From positions 155,377 through 219,376 of the forward strand of contig CANNDD010000006.1 in assembly GCA_947503285.1 (NCBI GenBank): a stretch of DNA of 64,000 bases, in the 5' to 3' direction. Source of the DNA: an uncultured Croceitalea sp. GTDB taxonomy: Bacteria; Bacteroidota; Bacteroidia; Flavobacteriales; Flavobacteriaceae. The translations under genes and the position numbers were made by a program. Within the stretch, counting starts at the first letter, position 1. Each line of letters begins with the position of its first letter. The notes under the pieces are model-generated. The model did no database searches and was not told where the DNA came from. It saw nothing but the letters and a program-made list of their open reading frames with translations. Below are positions 8,656 to 18,969 of this stretch, in pieces.

Positions 8656-9903
8656 CTAATTTAAATTCAGACTACTTATCAATCGAATTTCATCATTCAG
8701 ATACTCGTATTGATAGAGCACCTCATCCCCCACCATCAATAGATGCTCCTCTAGAGGAATCACATCAAAGGTGACGATATCCTTAAAATGGTTCAGCTGT
8801 TCTAAATCAGGGATTTCTGATTTATCATAAACCTTCAACCCAGATGCACCATCACAGACAAAGAGTTTATTGCCCTTGACCCCTAACCCGTATGGTTCGT
8901 CCATCGGATAAATCACCTTCAACTCAGGCGTTTCTATCTGGGTAATATCTATAATATAAAGTCCACTTTCCGTCGCCCCACAAAAATTACCACCCCTCAG
9001 GGTCACATAAGCGTAATTATCATCAACGACCACAGGATCGCAAGCGGTACCATGTTGAAATTCTGAAACAAAAGTAGGGACGGCCGGATTTGAAATATTG
9101 TAAATGTACATGCCTCGCATACTACCCAAAAACAAGTGTTCGCCACGATTGAATATGGTCTCAATATCGAAACCAGCAAATACATCTTCAAGGTCTTTCG
9201 GATTTTCTAAATCTGAAATTTCAAAAACATTGATCTGATGGCTGTCCACAGCATATAGGTAGTCATCGACGATTTTAAATCGTGCAAGTGACCCCCCTTG
9301 GCCCGTATCTCCCCCACTTGTCGGCCCAGCATCGTTAAATGCCTCATCGACAAAGATGTCGGGTTGTGCTACATCTTCAATCCTTCTGCGTTCCACTACG
9401 GTTTCCCAACCAACAATGATTTCATTTTGGTAATCAATTGTGCCCCATTCAAATAGTTGCGCCTCACCGGGGAAGACCACATTGCCAGGCAACACATTTT
9501 CCAGTCGATTAACTTGCTCAATGTTAGTAATATCAGAAATATCAAGTATGATTAAATCTGTAATACTGTCTGCGAAAAGAAAGTCATCTTTAATGGAGAT
9601 ATCGACATTTCCGGCTATTTTGATAAACGCTATTTTTTGTGGGGACTCTGGGTTTGAATTGTCAATGACATGCACCCCTTTGTATTTGTCATTGATGAAA
9701 ACATAGTCTTGATAGGCATATATTTTTCCAGATTCATCAATCGGTAATGGAGAAATGACATCTACACTATTGGCAAATTCCGTCCTGCTTATGACCAAAG
9801 GTCGGGCAATTAAATAATCGGCAAACTCTTCATTCCGATCATCATCACAAGAACTAAAAACGGTTACAAATACAGCAATGAGTACTAAAATTTTCTTTTC
9901 CAT
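8656..9903 (-). CDS. LVIVD-repeat beta-propeller lipoprotein
   Basis: 415 residues with lipoprotein signal (VFSSCDDD, Cys19). The body is a series of about 40-residue units of the LVIVD type, each with an aromatic 'Y/L-x-Y/F-V' strand and a V/I-x-D/N-I-S-N/D-P turn: GVHVIDNSNPESPQ, DLIILDISDITN, INVFEISDLENPK, MYIYNISNPAVP, GLYIIDITQIETPE, GLKVYDKSEIPD. Such proteins are predicted surface or periplasmic beta-propellers without known catalysis. It is the first gene of a two-gene unit with the Kunitz lipoprotein. A 224-bp region separates it from the divergent miaB. Confidence 0.85.
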   Translation of the reverse strand: MEKKILVLIAVFVTVFSSCDDDRNEEFADYLIARPLVISRTEFANSVDVISPLPIDESGKIYAYQDYVFINDKYKGVHVIDNSNPESPQKIAFIKIAGNVDISIKDDFLFADSITDLIILDISDITNIEQVNRLENVLPGNVVFPGEAQLFEWGTIDYQNEIIVGWETVVERRRIEDVAQPDIFVDEAFNDAGPTSGGDTGQGGSLARFKIVDDYLYAVDSHQINVFEISDLENPKDLEDVFAGFDIETIFNRGEHLFLGSMRGMYIYNISNPAVPTFVSEFQHGTACDPVVVDDNYAYVTLRGGNFCGATESGLYIIDITQIETPELKVIYPMDEPYGLGVKGNKLFVCDGASGLKVYDKSEIPDLEQLNHFKDIVTFDVIPLEEHLLMVGDEVLYQYEYLNDEIRLISSLNLN

Positions 9904-10081
9904 GGCGATTGTTTTTTTGATTGATAGTTGTTTTATAGATTCTTAAAAACGGAATCCTCTGTTGTTTAAATAGTGAGGTAATTGCCCAATAATGTTTAAC
10001 CTTATTTTATTAAACCTCCTTAAAAGGATACGACACCTTAAACAAAGTTGCGTGATATTTGCATAATTTTTAACTGTCAAA

Positions 10082-10113
10082 TTGTCACTATTTTGTATTA
10101 AGCATTATCTTTG
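10082..10113 (+). promoter_or_regulatory. Candidate promoter for the miaB operon
   Basis: TATCTTTG at 10106-10113 fits TAnnTTTG exactly. The nearest suitable TTG is at 10082-10084, 21 bp away, a little wider than at other promoters here. The predicted transcript start is about 8 nt before the miaB ATG. The rest of the 9904-10127 divergent intergenic region shows nothing else I can name. Confidence 0.5.
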
Positions 10114-10127
10114 CAGATGCTAAATAA

Positions 10128-11597
10128 ATGCGAATGAAGCCTAATACAGGTACTGAAAAGGTAATTGACGAAACCGTTCAAGGTACTACGTTAACCTTAA
10201 CGGAAGACGATAAAAACACCCGAAAGCTATATATTGAAAGTTATGGCTGCCAGATGAATTTCTCTGACAGTGAAATTGTAGCTTCCATCTTGGCAAAGGA
10301 AGGATTCAATACCACACAAGAACTTGCAGAAGCTGACTTGGTATTGGTCAATACTTGTTCTATACGGGAAAAAGCAGAACTTACCGTTCGCAAACGCTTA
10401 GAGAAATTCAACGCCATAAAAAAAATCAATCCGACCATGAAGGTTGGGGTTCTTGGTTGCATGGCCGAGCGTTTAAAAAGTAAATTTCTTGAAGAAGAAA
10501 AAATTGTGGATATGGTGGTAGGGCCTGATGCCTACAAGGACCTTCCCAACCTCATTCAAGAAATTGACGAGGGCAGAAACGCCGTAAACGTTATTCTTTC
10601 AAAAGATGAGACCTATGGCGATGTGGCCCCCGTTCGATTAAATTCAAACGGCGTTACCGCTTTTGTCTCTATTACAAGGGGCTGCGATAATATGTGTACG
10701 TTCTGTGTAGTACCTTTTACCCGGGGCAGGGAACGAAGCCGTGATCCGCAATCCATTATAAATGAGGTCAATGATTTATGGGAGCGAGGTTTTAAAGAAA
10801 TCACTTTGTTGGGGCAAAATGTAGACAGTTACCTGTGGTATGGCGGTGGTTTAAAAAAGGACTTTGACAACGCGACTGAAATTCAGAAAGCTACGTCGGT
10901 CAATTTTGCCAAATTGTTGGAAATGGCGGCACTGGCCCAACCAAAAATGCGTATTCGTTTTTCTACATCAAACCCTCAAGATATGACTCTTGATGTGATT
11001 GAGACCATGGCAAAATTTGAGAATATCTGCAATTACATACACTTGCCCGTTCAAAGCGGAAGTAATCGTATTCTTAAAGCCATGAATCGTTTACACACCC
11101 GGGAAGAATATTTTGAACTCATTGATAATATTCGAAACATCATTCCCGATTGCGCCATAAGTCAAGATATGATTACCGGCTTTCCGACTGAAACTGAAGA
11201 AGACCATCAAGACACCCTATCATTGATGGAATATGTAAAATATGATTTTGGGTTCATGTTTGCCTATTCTGAACGACCCGGAACCTTGGCGGCAAGAAAA
11301 TTAAAGGATGATGTGCCTGCCGAAGTCAAGAAAAGAAGACTTACCGAAATCATTGATTTGCAGCGGGCGCACGGACTATATAGAACCCAACAACATCTAG
11401 GCAAAATCGAAGAAGTGCTCATCGAGGGAACCTCAAAGAAATCCGATGCACACTGGATGGGTCGTAATTCCCAAAACACCGTAGTGGTATTTCCGAAAGA
11501 ACATTACGAAGTGGGTGATTTTGTAATGGTCAAAATTCAAGATTGCACCTCGGCCACATTACTAGGCGAGGCAATGGAATATTCTAAGAACAACTAG
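10128..11597 (+). CDS. miaB: tRNA-2-methylthio-N6-dimethylallyladenosine synthase MiaB
   Basis: 489 residues. A radical-SAM methylthiotransferase that adds the 2-methylthio group to i6A37 in tRNAs reading UNN codons. The N-terminal UPF0004 domain carries three cluster cysteines ([32 protein letters not shown]). The radical-SAM CxxxCxxC motif is in [18 protein letters not shown], and a C-terminal TRAM domain follows. The N-terminus has about 30 extra residues before KLYIESYGC; Met3 (10134) is an alternative start. The sigma-54 activator gene follows 3 bp later. Confidence 0.97.
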   Translation: MRMKPNTGTEKVIDETVQGTTLTLTEDDKNTRKLYIESYGCQMNFSDSEIVASILAKEGFNTTQELAEADLVLVNTCSIREKAELTVRKRLEKFNAIKKINPTMKVGVLGCMAERLKSKFLEEEKIVDMVVGPDAYKDLPNLIQEIDEGRNAVNVILSKDETYGDVAPVRLNSNGVTAFVSITRGCDNMCTFCVVPFTRGRERSRDPQSIINEVNDLWERGFKEITLLGQNVDSYLWYGGGLKKDFDNATEIQKATSVNFAKLLEMAALAQPKMRIRFSTSNPQDMTLDVIETMAKFENICNYIHLPVQSGSNRILKAMNRLHTREEYFELIDNIRNIIPDCAISQDMITGFPTETEEDHQDTLSLMEYVKYDFGFMFAYSERPGTLAARKLKDDVPAEVKKRRLTEIIDLQRAHGLYRTQQHLGKIEEVLIEGTSKKSDAHWMGRNSQNTVVVFPKEHYEVGDFVMVKIQDCTSATLLGEAMEYSKNN

Positions 11598-11600
11598 TTT

Positions 11601-12872
11601 ATGGAGAATATACAAGCCATAAAACAACGTTTTGAGTTAATTGGCAATGATGGCAAACTGAATCGTGCCATTGAAAAAGCCATTCAAGTGGCCCCGACCG
11701 ATATTTCGGTTTTGGTCACTGGTGAAAGTGGTGTCGGTAAAGAATCCATTCCGAAGATCATCCACTCCCTATCACATCGAAAACACGCCAAGTATATTGC
11801 CGTAAACTGTGGGGCCATTCCAGAGGGCACCATTGACAGCGAACTGTTTGGTCACGAGAAGGGTGCATTTACCGGGGCTACCCAGACGAGAAGTGGTTAT
11901 TTTGAAGTTGCTGATGGCGGAACCATTTTTTTAGATGAAGTTGGCGAACTACCATTAACGACCCAAGTACGTTTGCTGCGGGTTTTAGAAAATGGCGAGT
12001 TTCTAAAAGTAGGCTCATCACAAGTTCAAAAGACGAACGTTCGAATTGTCGCGGCAACCAATGTCAACATGTTCGAGGCCATTAAGAAAGAGAAATTTCG
12101 AGAAGATCTATACTACCGCCTCAGCACAGTGGAAATCAATATTCCGCCACTTCGGGAACGCAAGGATGACATTCATCTGTTATTTCGGAAATTCGCTTCC
12201 GATTTTGGACAGAAATACAAAATGCCAACGATAAGACTATCGCCCGAGGCCGTCGATCTTTTATTAAAATATCGCTGGCCCGGAAACATTAGGCAACTAA
12301 GGAATATTGCGGAACAAATCTCGGTTTTAGAAGGAAAAAGAGAGGTTTCGGCGGCAAAGCTTCATGGGTACCTACCCAACTCGATGACCACCAATCTACC
12401 TGCAGTTGTTGGTTCCAATAAAAAAGAAAGTGATTTTAGCAACGAACGTGAAATACTGTATAAAGTGCTTTTCGACATGAAAAGTGACTTAAATGATCTG
12501 AAGAAACTAACGCTTGAACTTTTACAAAACAATGATGCGGAAAAAGTACAGGAAGAGAATGAAACACTGATCCGCAAAATCTACGGCAATAAAGATGACC
12601 ATCGCACCCCTGAACAGAACGAAGTAGCCGAAGTGCTGCAATTACCCGAACCTCTTATTGAAAATACCCCCCCCAGCAGCCCAGTTCAAGAAGATCGTTA
12701 TCATTTTGCCGAAGAGATACAAGAAGAAGAAACCCTGTCTTTGCAACAAAAAGAAATCGAACTCATCAAGAAATCATTGGAGCGTAATAGGGGTAAGCGA
12801 AAAGCCGCTGCTTCAGAATTAGGCATCTCTGAACGTACACTATATCGAAAAATCAAACAGTATGATCTTTAA
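11601..12872 (+). CDS. Sigma-54 interaction domain transcription activator without sensor domain
   Basis: 423 residues. The AAA+ domain starts almost at the N-terminus: Walker A GESGVGKE (41-48), the sigma-54 contact loop GAFTGA (88-93), Walker B GGTIFLDEVGE (about 106-116), and the arginine-finger region REDLYYRLS. A linker of variable, acidic sequence leads to a C-terminal Fis-type helix-turn-helix (KAAASELGISERTLYRKI). No receiver, PAS or GAF domain is present, so activity is probably set by expression level or a partner protein, as for PspF-type activators. Its position between miaB and lptE in one tight operon suggests an envelope link (inference). Targets are unknown. Confidence 0.93.
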   Translation: MENIQAIKQRFELIGNDGKLNRAIEKAIQVAPTDISVLVTGESGVGKESIPKIIHSLSHRKHAKYIAVNCGAIPEGTIDSELFGHEKGAFTGATQTRSGYFEVADGGTIFLDEVGELPLTTQVRLLRVLENGEFLKVGSSQVQKTNVRIVAATNVNMFEAIKKEKFREDLYYRLSTVEINIPPLRERKDDIHLLFRKFASDFGQKYKMPTIRLSPEAVDLLLKYRWPGNIRQLRNIAEQISVLEGKREVSAAKLHGYLPNSMTTNLPAVVGSNKKESDFSNEREILYKVLFDMKSDLNDLKKLTLELLQNNDAEKVQEENETLIRKIYGNKDDHRTPEQNEVAEVLQLPEPLIENTPPSSPVQEDRYHFAEEIQEEETLSLQQKEIELIKKSLERNRGKRKAAASELGISERTLYRKIKQYDL

Positions 12873-12894
12873 AGCGTATTCAAGCATACCATTT

Positions 12895-13413
12895 ATGAAG
12901 AAAAAATTGTATTCCACCATTATCTTGACTTCTGCATTACTACTCAGTGGATGCGGTGCCTATAACTTCTCAGGTGCAAGTACGGGTACTGCCCAAAGTT
13001 TTCAGGTAAACTTTTTTCAGAATTATGCAGATCAGTCGCCGGGATCCACCATCGAACCCCAATTAGATCGTGATTTTACCAATGCCTTACAAGATCTGAT
13101 CACCAATCTTACCAGTTTAAACCTTACAGGAAATAATGGCGACTTGATATATGAGGGCGAAATTGTAGAATACCGGGTATCACCCATGTCCGCGACCGCC
13201 AATCAAACCGCCGCACAGAACCGCCTTACCATGAGCGTGAATGTTCGCTTTTACAATACCACAAAAGAGGATTCCGATTTTGAGAAACGTTTTTCCTTCT
13301 TCTTTGATTTTCCGGGGACCCAATTGCTGGAGAGTGTGAAAAGTGAAGCCCATGAAGCCCTTTTCGATAGGATTACACAGGATATTTTTAACGCATCCTT
13401 AGCTGATTGGTAA
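12895..13413 (+). CDS. lptE: LptE-family LPS assembly lipoprotein
   Basis: 172 residues from the ATG at 12895, chosen because it gives a proper lipoprotein signal (MKKKLYSTIILTSALLLSGC, Cys20); an in-frame ATG at 12862 would add 11 unlikely residues. The mature part begins GAYNFSGAS and has the beta-rich LptE pattern (LDRDFTNALQDLI, LIYEGEIVEYRVSP, LTMSVNVRFYNT). LptE plugs the LptD barrel that inserts LPS in the outer membrane. It lies 22 bp after the sigma-54 activator and 2 bp before the next gene. LptC and LpxB are also encoded in this window. Confidence 0.85.
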   Translation: MKKKLYSTIILTSALLLSGCGAYNFSGASTGTAQSFQVNFFQNYADQSPGSTIEPQLDRDFTNALQDLITNLTSLNLTGNNGDLIYEGEIVEYRVSPMSATANQTAAQNRLTMSVNVRFYNTTKEDSDFEKRFSFFFDFPGTQLLESVKSEAHEALFDRITQDIFNASLADW

Positions 13414-13415
13414 TT

Positions 13416-14270
13416 ATGAACGTGACCGATTTCATACATATTCTTCAAAATCCGAACACCATTCTTTCTCCCAAACAAACGAGGGAGCTAGAAGGCATCC
13501 TAGAAGAATATCCCTACTTTCAATCGGCACGGGTACTCCATTTAAAAGGACTTAAAAACCTTGACAGCTACAAATACAACAATGCCTTAAAGACTACTGC
13601 GGCCTACACCGCTGATAGAGAGGTGCTATTTGATTTTATTACCTCAAAGGATTTTGACCAAGATGAAATTGCCAATAGTATTTTAGGGCGAAGTGCCCCC
13701 CTTGAAGAGACCCATACCATAGCTGAGGAAATTACGGCCAACCCCGATACTACGACAATCTTAGGGGAAAAGGAGGAACAGAGCCCCTTACCCCAAAATA
13801 TTAAAGATGCAGAACAAATTTTAAATCCTGCGCTGTTCGAATCAAAGCAAGACCTGACCGACGATGACACCGCCAATGGACTAAATATTGGCAAACCGCT
13901 GCCTTTTACCAAAAGTGAAAGACATTCTTTTAATGAATGGCTGCAGTTGGCGTCACAACAGCCTATAAAAAGGGATAAATCAGAATCGGAAAAGAAGAAG
14001 AAATTTGAGCTACTTGACAAGTTTATCGAAAGTAAACCCAAGATAATCCCAAAAGACGACAAAGCACCTAAAATCAACATTAAGGAATCAGTCAAAATCG
14101 ATCAAAACCAATTGATGACGGAAACCTTGGCCCAAGTTTATCTAGAGCAGAAAAAGTACAAGAAAGCTATTCAGGCCTACAAAATTTTGAGTTTGAAATA
14201 TCCAGAAAAAAGTGGTTTATTTGCAGACCGAATTCGGAAGGTAAAGAAATTGCAGAAAGAAAACGAATAA
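13416..14270 (+). CDS. Conserved flavobacterial protein with C-terminal TPR, function unknown
   Basis: 284 residues from the ATG at 13416, 2 bp after the lptE stop. No signal peptide or membrane helix. The N-terminus (FIHILQNPNTILSPKQTREL, EYPYFQSARVLHLKGL) is helical. The middle is acidic and low in conservation, and SFNEWLQLASQQPI is followed by a basic lysine-rich segment. The C-terminal 45 residues form a TPR-like helical hairpin (LAQVYLEQKKYKKAIQAYKI). Its place between lptE and secG suggests a cytoplasmic helper of envelope biogenesis, but no specific role can be assigned. Confidence 0.8.
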   Translation: MNVTDFIHILQNPNTILSPKQTRELEGILEEYPYFQSARVLHLKGLKNLDSYKYNNALKTTAAYTADREVLFDFITSKDFDQDEIANSILGRSAPLEETHTIAEEITANPDTTTILGEKEEQSPLPQNIKDAEQILNPALFESKQDLTDDDTANGLNIGKPLPFTKSERHSFNEWLQLASQQPIKRDKSESEKKKKFELLDKFIESKPKIIPKDDKAPKINIKESVKIDQNQLMTETLAQVYLEQKKYKKAIQAYKILSLKYPEKSGLFADRIRKVKKLQKENE

Positions 14271-14273
14271 CAA

Positions 14274-14642
14274 ATGAGTACGTTTACCATATTTTTAGTT
14301 TTAATAATCGCAGTATGCCTATTGTTGGTTCTCGTGATTATGGTTCAAAACCCAAAAGGTGGCGGTTTGTCATCCTCATTTGGCGGTGGCGGCAACCAAG
14401 TTGTAGGCGGTGTCAAAAAAACTGGGGATTTTCTTGATAAAAGTACCTGGACCTTGGCAGCCCTATTAATAGTTTTGATATTACTTTCAAATGTTGCCTT
14501 AAAAGGTAATTACGGAAGTGCTGATTCGAAGTTATTGCAAGGTGACGATATTGAAAACACCATACCTGAAACAGTACCCGAAGCAGTCCCTGAACAGACT
14601 CCGACCACAGATGGTAATGATCCATTGGATACGATTCAGTAG
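14274..14642 (+). CDS. secG: Protein translocase subunit SecG
   Basis: 122 residues. First membrane helix at about 3-23, then the SecG signature VQNPKGGGLSSSFGGGG, KKTGDFLDKSTW, and a second helix (LAALLIVLILLSNVAL). The C-terminal tail, rich in Pro, Glu and Thr, is longer than in E. coli, as is common in Bacteroidota. SecG assists SecYE in protein export. It is the last gene of the miaB-to-secG operon and is closed by a strong terminator 23 bp after the stop. Confidence 0.95.
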   Translation: MSTFTIFLVLIIAVCLLLVLVIMVQNPKGGGLSSSFGGGGNQVVGGVKKTGDFLDKSTWTLAALLIVLILLSNVALKGNYGSADSKLLQGDDIENTIPETVPEAVPEQTPTTDGNDPLDTIQ

Positions 14643-14665
14643 AAATAATTTTTAAGGAATAAAAC

Positions 14666-14700
14666 AAAAATGCCAGCTTTAATGACAAGCTGGCATTTTT
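14666..14700 (+). terminator. Rho-independent terminator of the miaB-secG operon
   Basis: A perfect 14-bp stem, AAAAATGCCAGCTT (14666-14679) with AAGCTGGCATTTTT (14687-14700), 7-nt loop, followed by GTTTT. It separates secG from groES. Confidence 0.93.
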
Positions 14701-14789
14701 GTTTTACATAATGGCAGTTTTTAAGTAATGGCATAATTTCTGTCAAATACAACACAGATTTATAAACTAATACCTAAAATTTTATAAAA

Positions 14790-15068
14790 ATGGCTAAAGT
14801 GAACATTAAACCATTGGCAGACAGAGTTCTAATTGAACCTATGGCTGCTGAAACCAAAACTGCTTCTGGCATTATCATCCCTGACACTGCAAAAGAAAAA
14901 CCACAAAAAGGCAAAGTAGTGGCAGTTGGGCCAGGTACTAAAGAAGAAAATATGACCGTAAAAGTCGGTGATTCCGTTTTGTATGGCAAATATGCTGGCA
15001 CCGAATTAAAATTAGAGGGCACAGACTATTTGATCATGCGTGAAAGTGACATTTTTGCTATTGTATAA
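14790..15068 (+). CDS. groES: Co-chaperonin GroES
   Basis: 92 residues, full length. The family signature [19 protein letters not shown] is at the N-terminus, the mobile loop around [16 protein letters not shown], and the C-terminal domain ends SDIFAIV. It forms the heptameric lid of GroEL and is followed 96 bp later by groEL. No CIRCE inverted repeat is visible in the 89 bp between the secG terminator and the ATG, so the HrcA type of control is not evident. Confidence 0.98.
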   Translation: MAKVNIKPLADRVLIEPMAAETKTASGIIIPDTAKEKPQKGKVVAVGPGTKEENMTVKVGDSVLYGKYAGTELKLEGTDYLIMRESDIFAIV

Positions 15069-15116
15069 ATAGTGTCTGTGATTTTCAATCAAAAAAAATT
15101 TAAAATTCACTACTAA

Positions 15117-16799
<1,683 letters not shown>

Positions 16800-16871
16800 T
16801 GGCAAGCCGCCACAGGCTAAATATTTAGTTTAGTCGCGGATTACACTACATTTAGTATATAGTTATAAAAT

Positions 16872-16901
16872 AAACCGTCCTTGGTAAACTAAGGGCGGTT
16901 T
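16872..16901. terminator. Bidirectional terminator between groEL and the PepSY gene
   Basis: A 9-bp stem, AAACCGTCC (16872-16880) with GGGCGGTTT (16893-16901), containing one G-T pair and a 12-nt loop. It is T-rich on the plus side and A-rich on the other. The hairpin ends exactly at the stop codon of the convergent PepSY gene, so it can serve both directions. Confidence 0.7.
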
Positions 16902-17602
16902 TACTTTTTAAATCGTTTTCTCAAACTGGGTGAACTTACGAACCAAAGGGTAAAACCACTAAGAACGGTCAATAGGCCCATAAAACTGAAAACGCGTAAC
17001 AAAACGGTATTGAAGTTGTAGCGCCCCTGATAATCCATGGTATGGGTCATCCATAAAAAATCAAACCAACGCCAATCGCGATGCCGAACAGTTTGAAAAG
17101 CCCCATTTCGCAATGCTACGTACGCTTTGATGTTTTCAGATGATTCATAAGAAATTTCATAAGCTGGTAGTGGTCTACCCCGATATTCGTGGTGCGGACC
17201 AACACTGTCAATTCGCCTAATTCCACTTACCTCAAGCATTGATTTCATATGGTTACTGGCTACGGCCAAGGCCTCTTTTGAAGTGACCGTTTTTTTCAAC
17301 ACGCCTATATTTGCGTCAAACAGCAGGTTGTTGTTTACCCAATAATAGGGTCTGCCAGCGATTGCCATAAGTTCTAATGACCGAATGACACCTACCCCAT
17401 TTAACTGGGCCGTTCCCAATAAATTGGTAAACGAGGTTTGCTCAGGTGGCAACTTCTTAAAATGATCACCATGGATTTCATCGAGATCCGTCCAACTAAA
17501 ATACAGGCCACTTATGGTCCAAAGTAAAAATTGAATCCCAAGAAAAAGTCCTAGATATCGGTGGACTTTTCGAATTTTTAGTGCAGTTTTTCTATTTGTC
17601 AT
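16901..17602 (-). CDS. PepSY-domain membrane protein
   Basis: 233 residues. An N-terminal helix (LGLFLGIQFLLWTISGLYFSW, about 18-38) preceded by RKVHRYLG, the usual start of PepSY-associated membrane proteins. A periplasmic PepSY region contains KEALAVASNHM and GRPLPAYEISYES, and a C-terminal helix (FSFMGLLTVLSGFTLWFV) ends in a basic tail. The DFLWMTHTMDYQGR stretch resembles the HD/TM segment of iron-reductase-like PepSY proteins. It lies downstream of the metal-trafficking cassette on the same strand but after a 262-bp gap, so shared function with metals is only suggested. Confidence 0.8.
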   Translation of the reverse strand: MTNRKTALKIRKVHRYLGLFLGIQFLLWTISGLYFSWTDLDEIHGDHFKKLPPEQTSFTNLLGTAQLNGVGVIRSLELMAIAGRPYYWVNNNLLFDANIGVLKKTVTSKEALAVASNHMKSMLEVSGIRRIDSVGPHHEYRGRPLPAYEISYESSENIKAYVALRNGAFQTVRHRDWRWFDFLWMTHTMDYQGRYNFNTVLLRVFSFMGLLTVLSGFTLWFVSSPSLRKRFKK

Positions 17603-17682
17603 CGAGCTATTTTAACGTGAGTTCGACGTAAGAAACCTGTCACTTATTTAGTTTCTCGCGATTTATAGACTTATGTCAGGTT

Positions 17683-17790
17683 GAGCCTTTCGACTTCGAT
17701 CAAGATAGGCTCCGTCGAAACCTCTCTTTAAATGTACATTCTTTCAAGCCCTCGACTGCACTTCGACTGCGCTCAGTGTGACACGTTAGG
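17683..17790. repeat. Intergenic REP-like palindromic element
   Basis: The 262-bp gap 17603-17864 holds short inverted and direct repeats: GAGCCT (17683-17688) with AGGCTC (17707-17712), TTTCGAC (17688-17694) with GTCGAAA (17714-17720), and CGACTGC twice (17753-17759, 17764-17770) followed by GCTCAGTGTGACA. GC-rich, CGAC-containing hairpins of this kind occur as dispersed intergenic repeats in flavobacterial genomes (general knowledge). No second copy is visible in this window. Confidence 0.5.
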
Positions 17791-17864
17791 GGTGACAACT
17801 GTCTATTTTTGTTGACATTTATTCTCTTTTGGATCTACTGTTGCGTCGAACTTACGTTATTTTA

Positions 17865-18587
17865 TCAAAAATACTGAACAATCATCACGAATGCCATTAC
17901 CAGCATGATGGTATTTTCAATAAAAGTAGCTTCGGTCATCGGCAATTGCAAGGCCGTACCTAAACAAGCACAACGAATTTGTTTTTTATCCAACAAGGTG
18001 CGCACGACCCCAAAAGTGGTCATACCTAGAATAACAACCGTAACCACCAATGCCACACGTATTTGAAAGCGCATTAAAAACAACAAACCGAGTGTCAATT
18101 CTAAAAACGGATAAATCCATCCATAAACGGGTATCGCCCTTGCCAAAGGGTCGTACATTCTAAAACTTTCTGGAAATCCTTTTAAATCAAGAAACTTAAA
18201 AAAACTAAAAACGATATAGAAAAGCCCCATGAAATCAAGCATAGCTGCATTACTGTTCCAATCTTGATAGTTTAATAGAAAAACAGCCACGAACAGATAA
18301 GTAAAAATCAAGAAAAGTGGGCGCAACTGCACCCACTTTGATTTTTGGTCCGCAACCTCAAGATTACTATCAGTTACATGACCTTTCTTTACATCAATTC
18401 GATATTTATCTGGGAGGGCCTTTCGTAATTCAGAAAGGGAAAGTGCACCTTGTGCCTCGATTTCCGCCTCTGCCCGTTGCAAATCGACAACTACATTCTC
18501 GACCCCAATGACCTTGGCAAGTTTCCCTTGAACAGCTGCCGCACAGCCACTACAGGTCATTCCAGTGATATGGTACTTATATTTCAC
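17865..18587 (-). CDS. HMA domain fused to a MauE/DoxX-like four-helix membrane domain
   Basis: 240 residues from a GTG at 18587; a TTG at 18593 that overlaps the upstream stop is an alternative start adding two residues. The N-terminal 70 residues form a heavy-metal-associated domain with GMTCSGC (CxxC), like copper chaperones. The rest has four to five membrane helices of the MauE/DoxX type (LRPLFLIFTYLFVAVFLL; YPFLELTLGLLFLM; VALVVTVVILGMTTFGVV; NTIMLVMAFVMIVQYF). A conserved-looking CACLGTALQLPMTE segment lies before the last helix and could be a second metal or thiol site. Probably passes a soft metal across or to the inner membrane (inference). Confidence 0.85.
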   Translation of the reverse strand: MKYKYHITGMTCSGCAAAVQGKLAKVIGVENVVVDLQRAEAEIEAQGALSLSELRKALPDKYRIDVKKGHVTDSNLEVADQKSKWVQLRPLFLIFTYLFVAVFLLNYQDWNSNAAMLDFMGLFYIVFSFFKFLDLKGFPESFRMYDPLARAIPVYGWIYPFLELTLGLLFLMRFQIRVALVVTVVILGMTTFGVVRTLLDKKQIRCACLGTALQLPMTEATFIENTIMLVMAFVMIVQYF

Positions 18588-18589
18588 GA

Positions 18590-18949
18590 TCAATGCTTGT
18601 CGCTATCGTCTGTATTGTCGTCTCGGTATTTACAGCAAGGATGCACGTTATCGTAAGCTTCTTTGGTCGCCTTTAATTCCTTTGAATCATGACCTACTTC
18701 GGCGATGGCCGATTTGATGGCCATGGCATTGGTTTTTCGCTCATCAAGTATCAATGAAAGTTCATGTGTAGGTATGTCCCAAACCGCGTATTTTACCCCT
18801 GAAACACCCAATGCAGCTTTTTCTATACGCATTTTGCACATTTCACATTTACCATCAACCTCAAAGGTCATTTTCTTATTCTTGTCTTGTGCAAAAGAAA
18901 GACTTGATATTAGCATTGCCACTATCACTATGAATACATTATTTTTCAT
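18590..18949 (-). CDS. Periplasmic heavy-metal-associated (HMA) domain protein
   Basis: 119 residues. Sec signal peptide ending SSLSFAQ (about 1-21). A single HMA domain follows with the metal-binding motif GKCEMCKMRIE (Cys35, Cys38) and GVSGVKYAVWDI. The tail adds a vicinal Cys pair (HPCCKYRDD, Cys105-Cys106) and a short Asp/His-rich end. Likely a periplasmic soft-metal (copper-type) carrier between the TonB-dependent receptor encoded 20 bp upstream and the HMA-MauE membrane protein encoded immediately downstream. Confidence 0.88.
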   Translation of the reverse strand: MKNNVFIVIVAMLISSLSFAQDKNKKMTFEVDGKCEMCKMRIEKAALGVSGVKYAVWDIPTHELSLILDERKTNAMAIKSAIAEVGHDSKELKATKEAYDNVHPCCKYRDDNTDDSDKH

Positions 18950-18969
18950 TTGTTTTCTGTTTTTATTTA

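Noticed and set aside
12862..12894. Upstream ATG at 12862 as the lptE start
   Set aside because: It would place 11 residues before a textbook lipoprotein signal and overlap the end of the activator gene; the ATG at 12895 is better.
14729..14745. TGGCATAATTTCTGTCA upstream of groES as a sigma-54 promoter
   Set aside because: The TGGCA half fits but the -12 element reads CTGTC instead of TTGC(A/T), so the invariant GC is missing.
14701..14789. CIRCE heat-shock operator before groES
   Set aside because: No TTAGCACTC-type inverted repeat with 9-bp spacer is present in the region.
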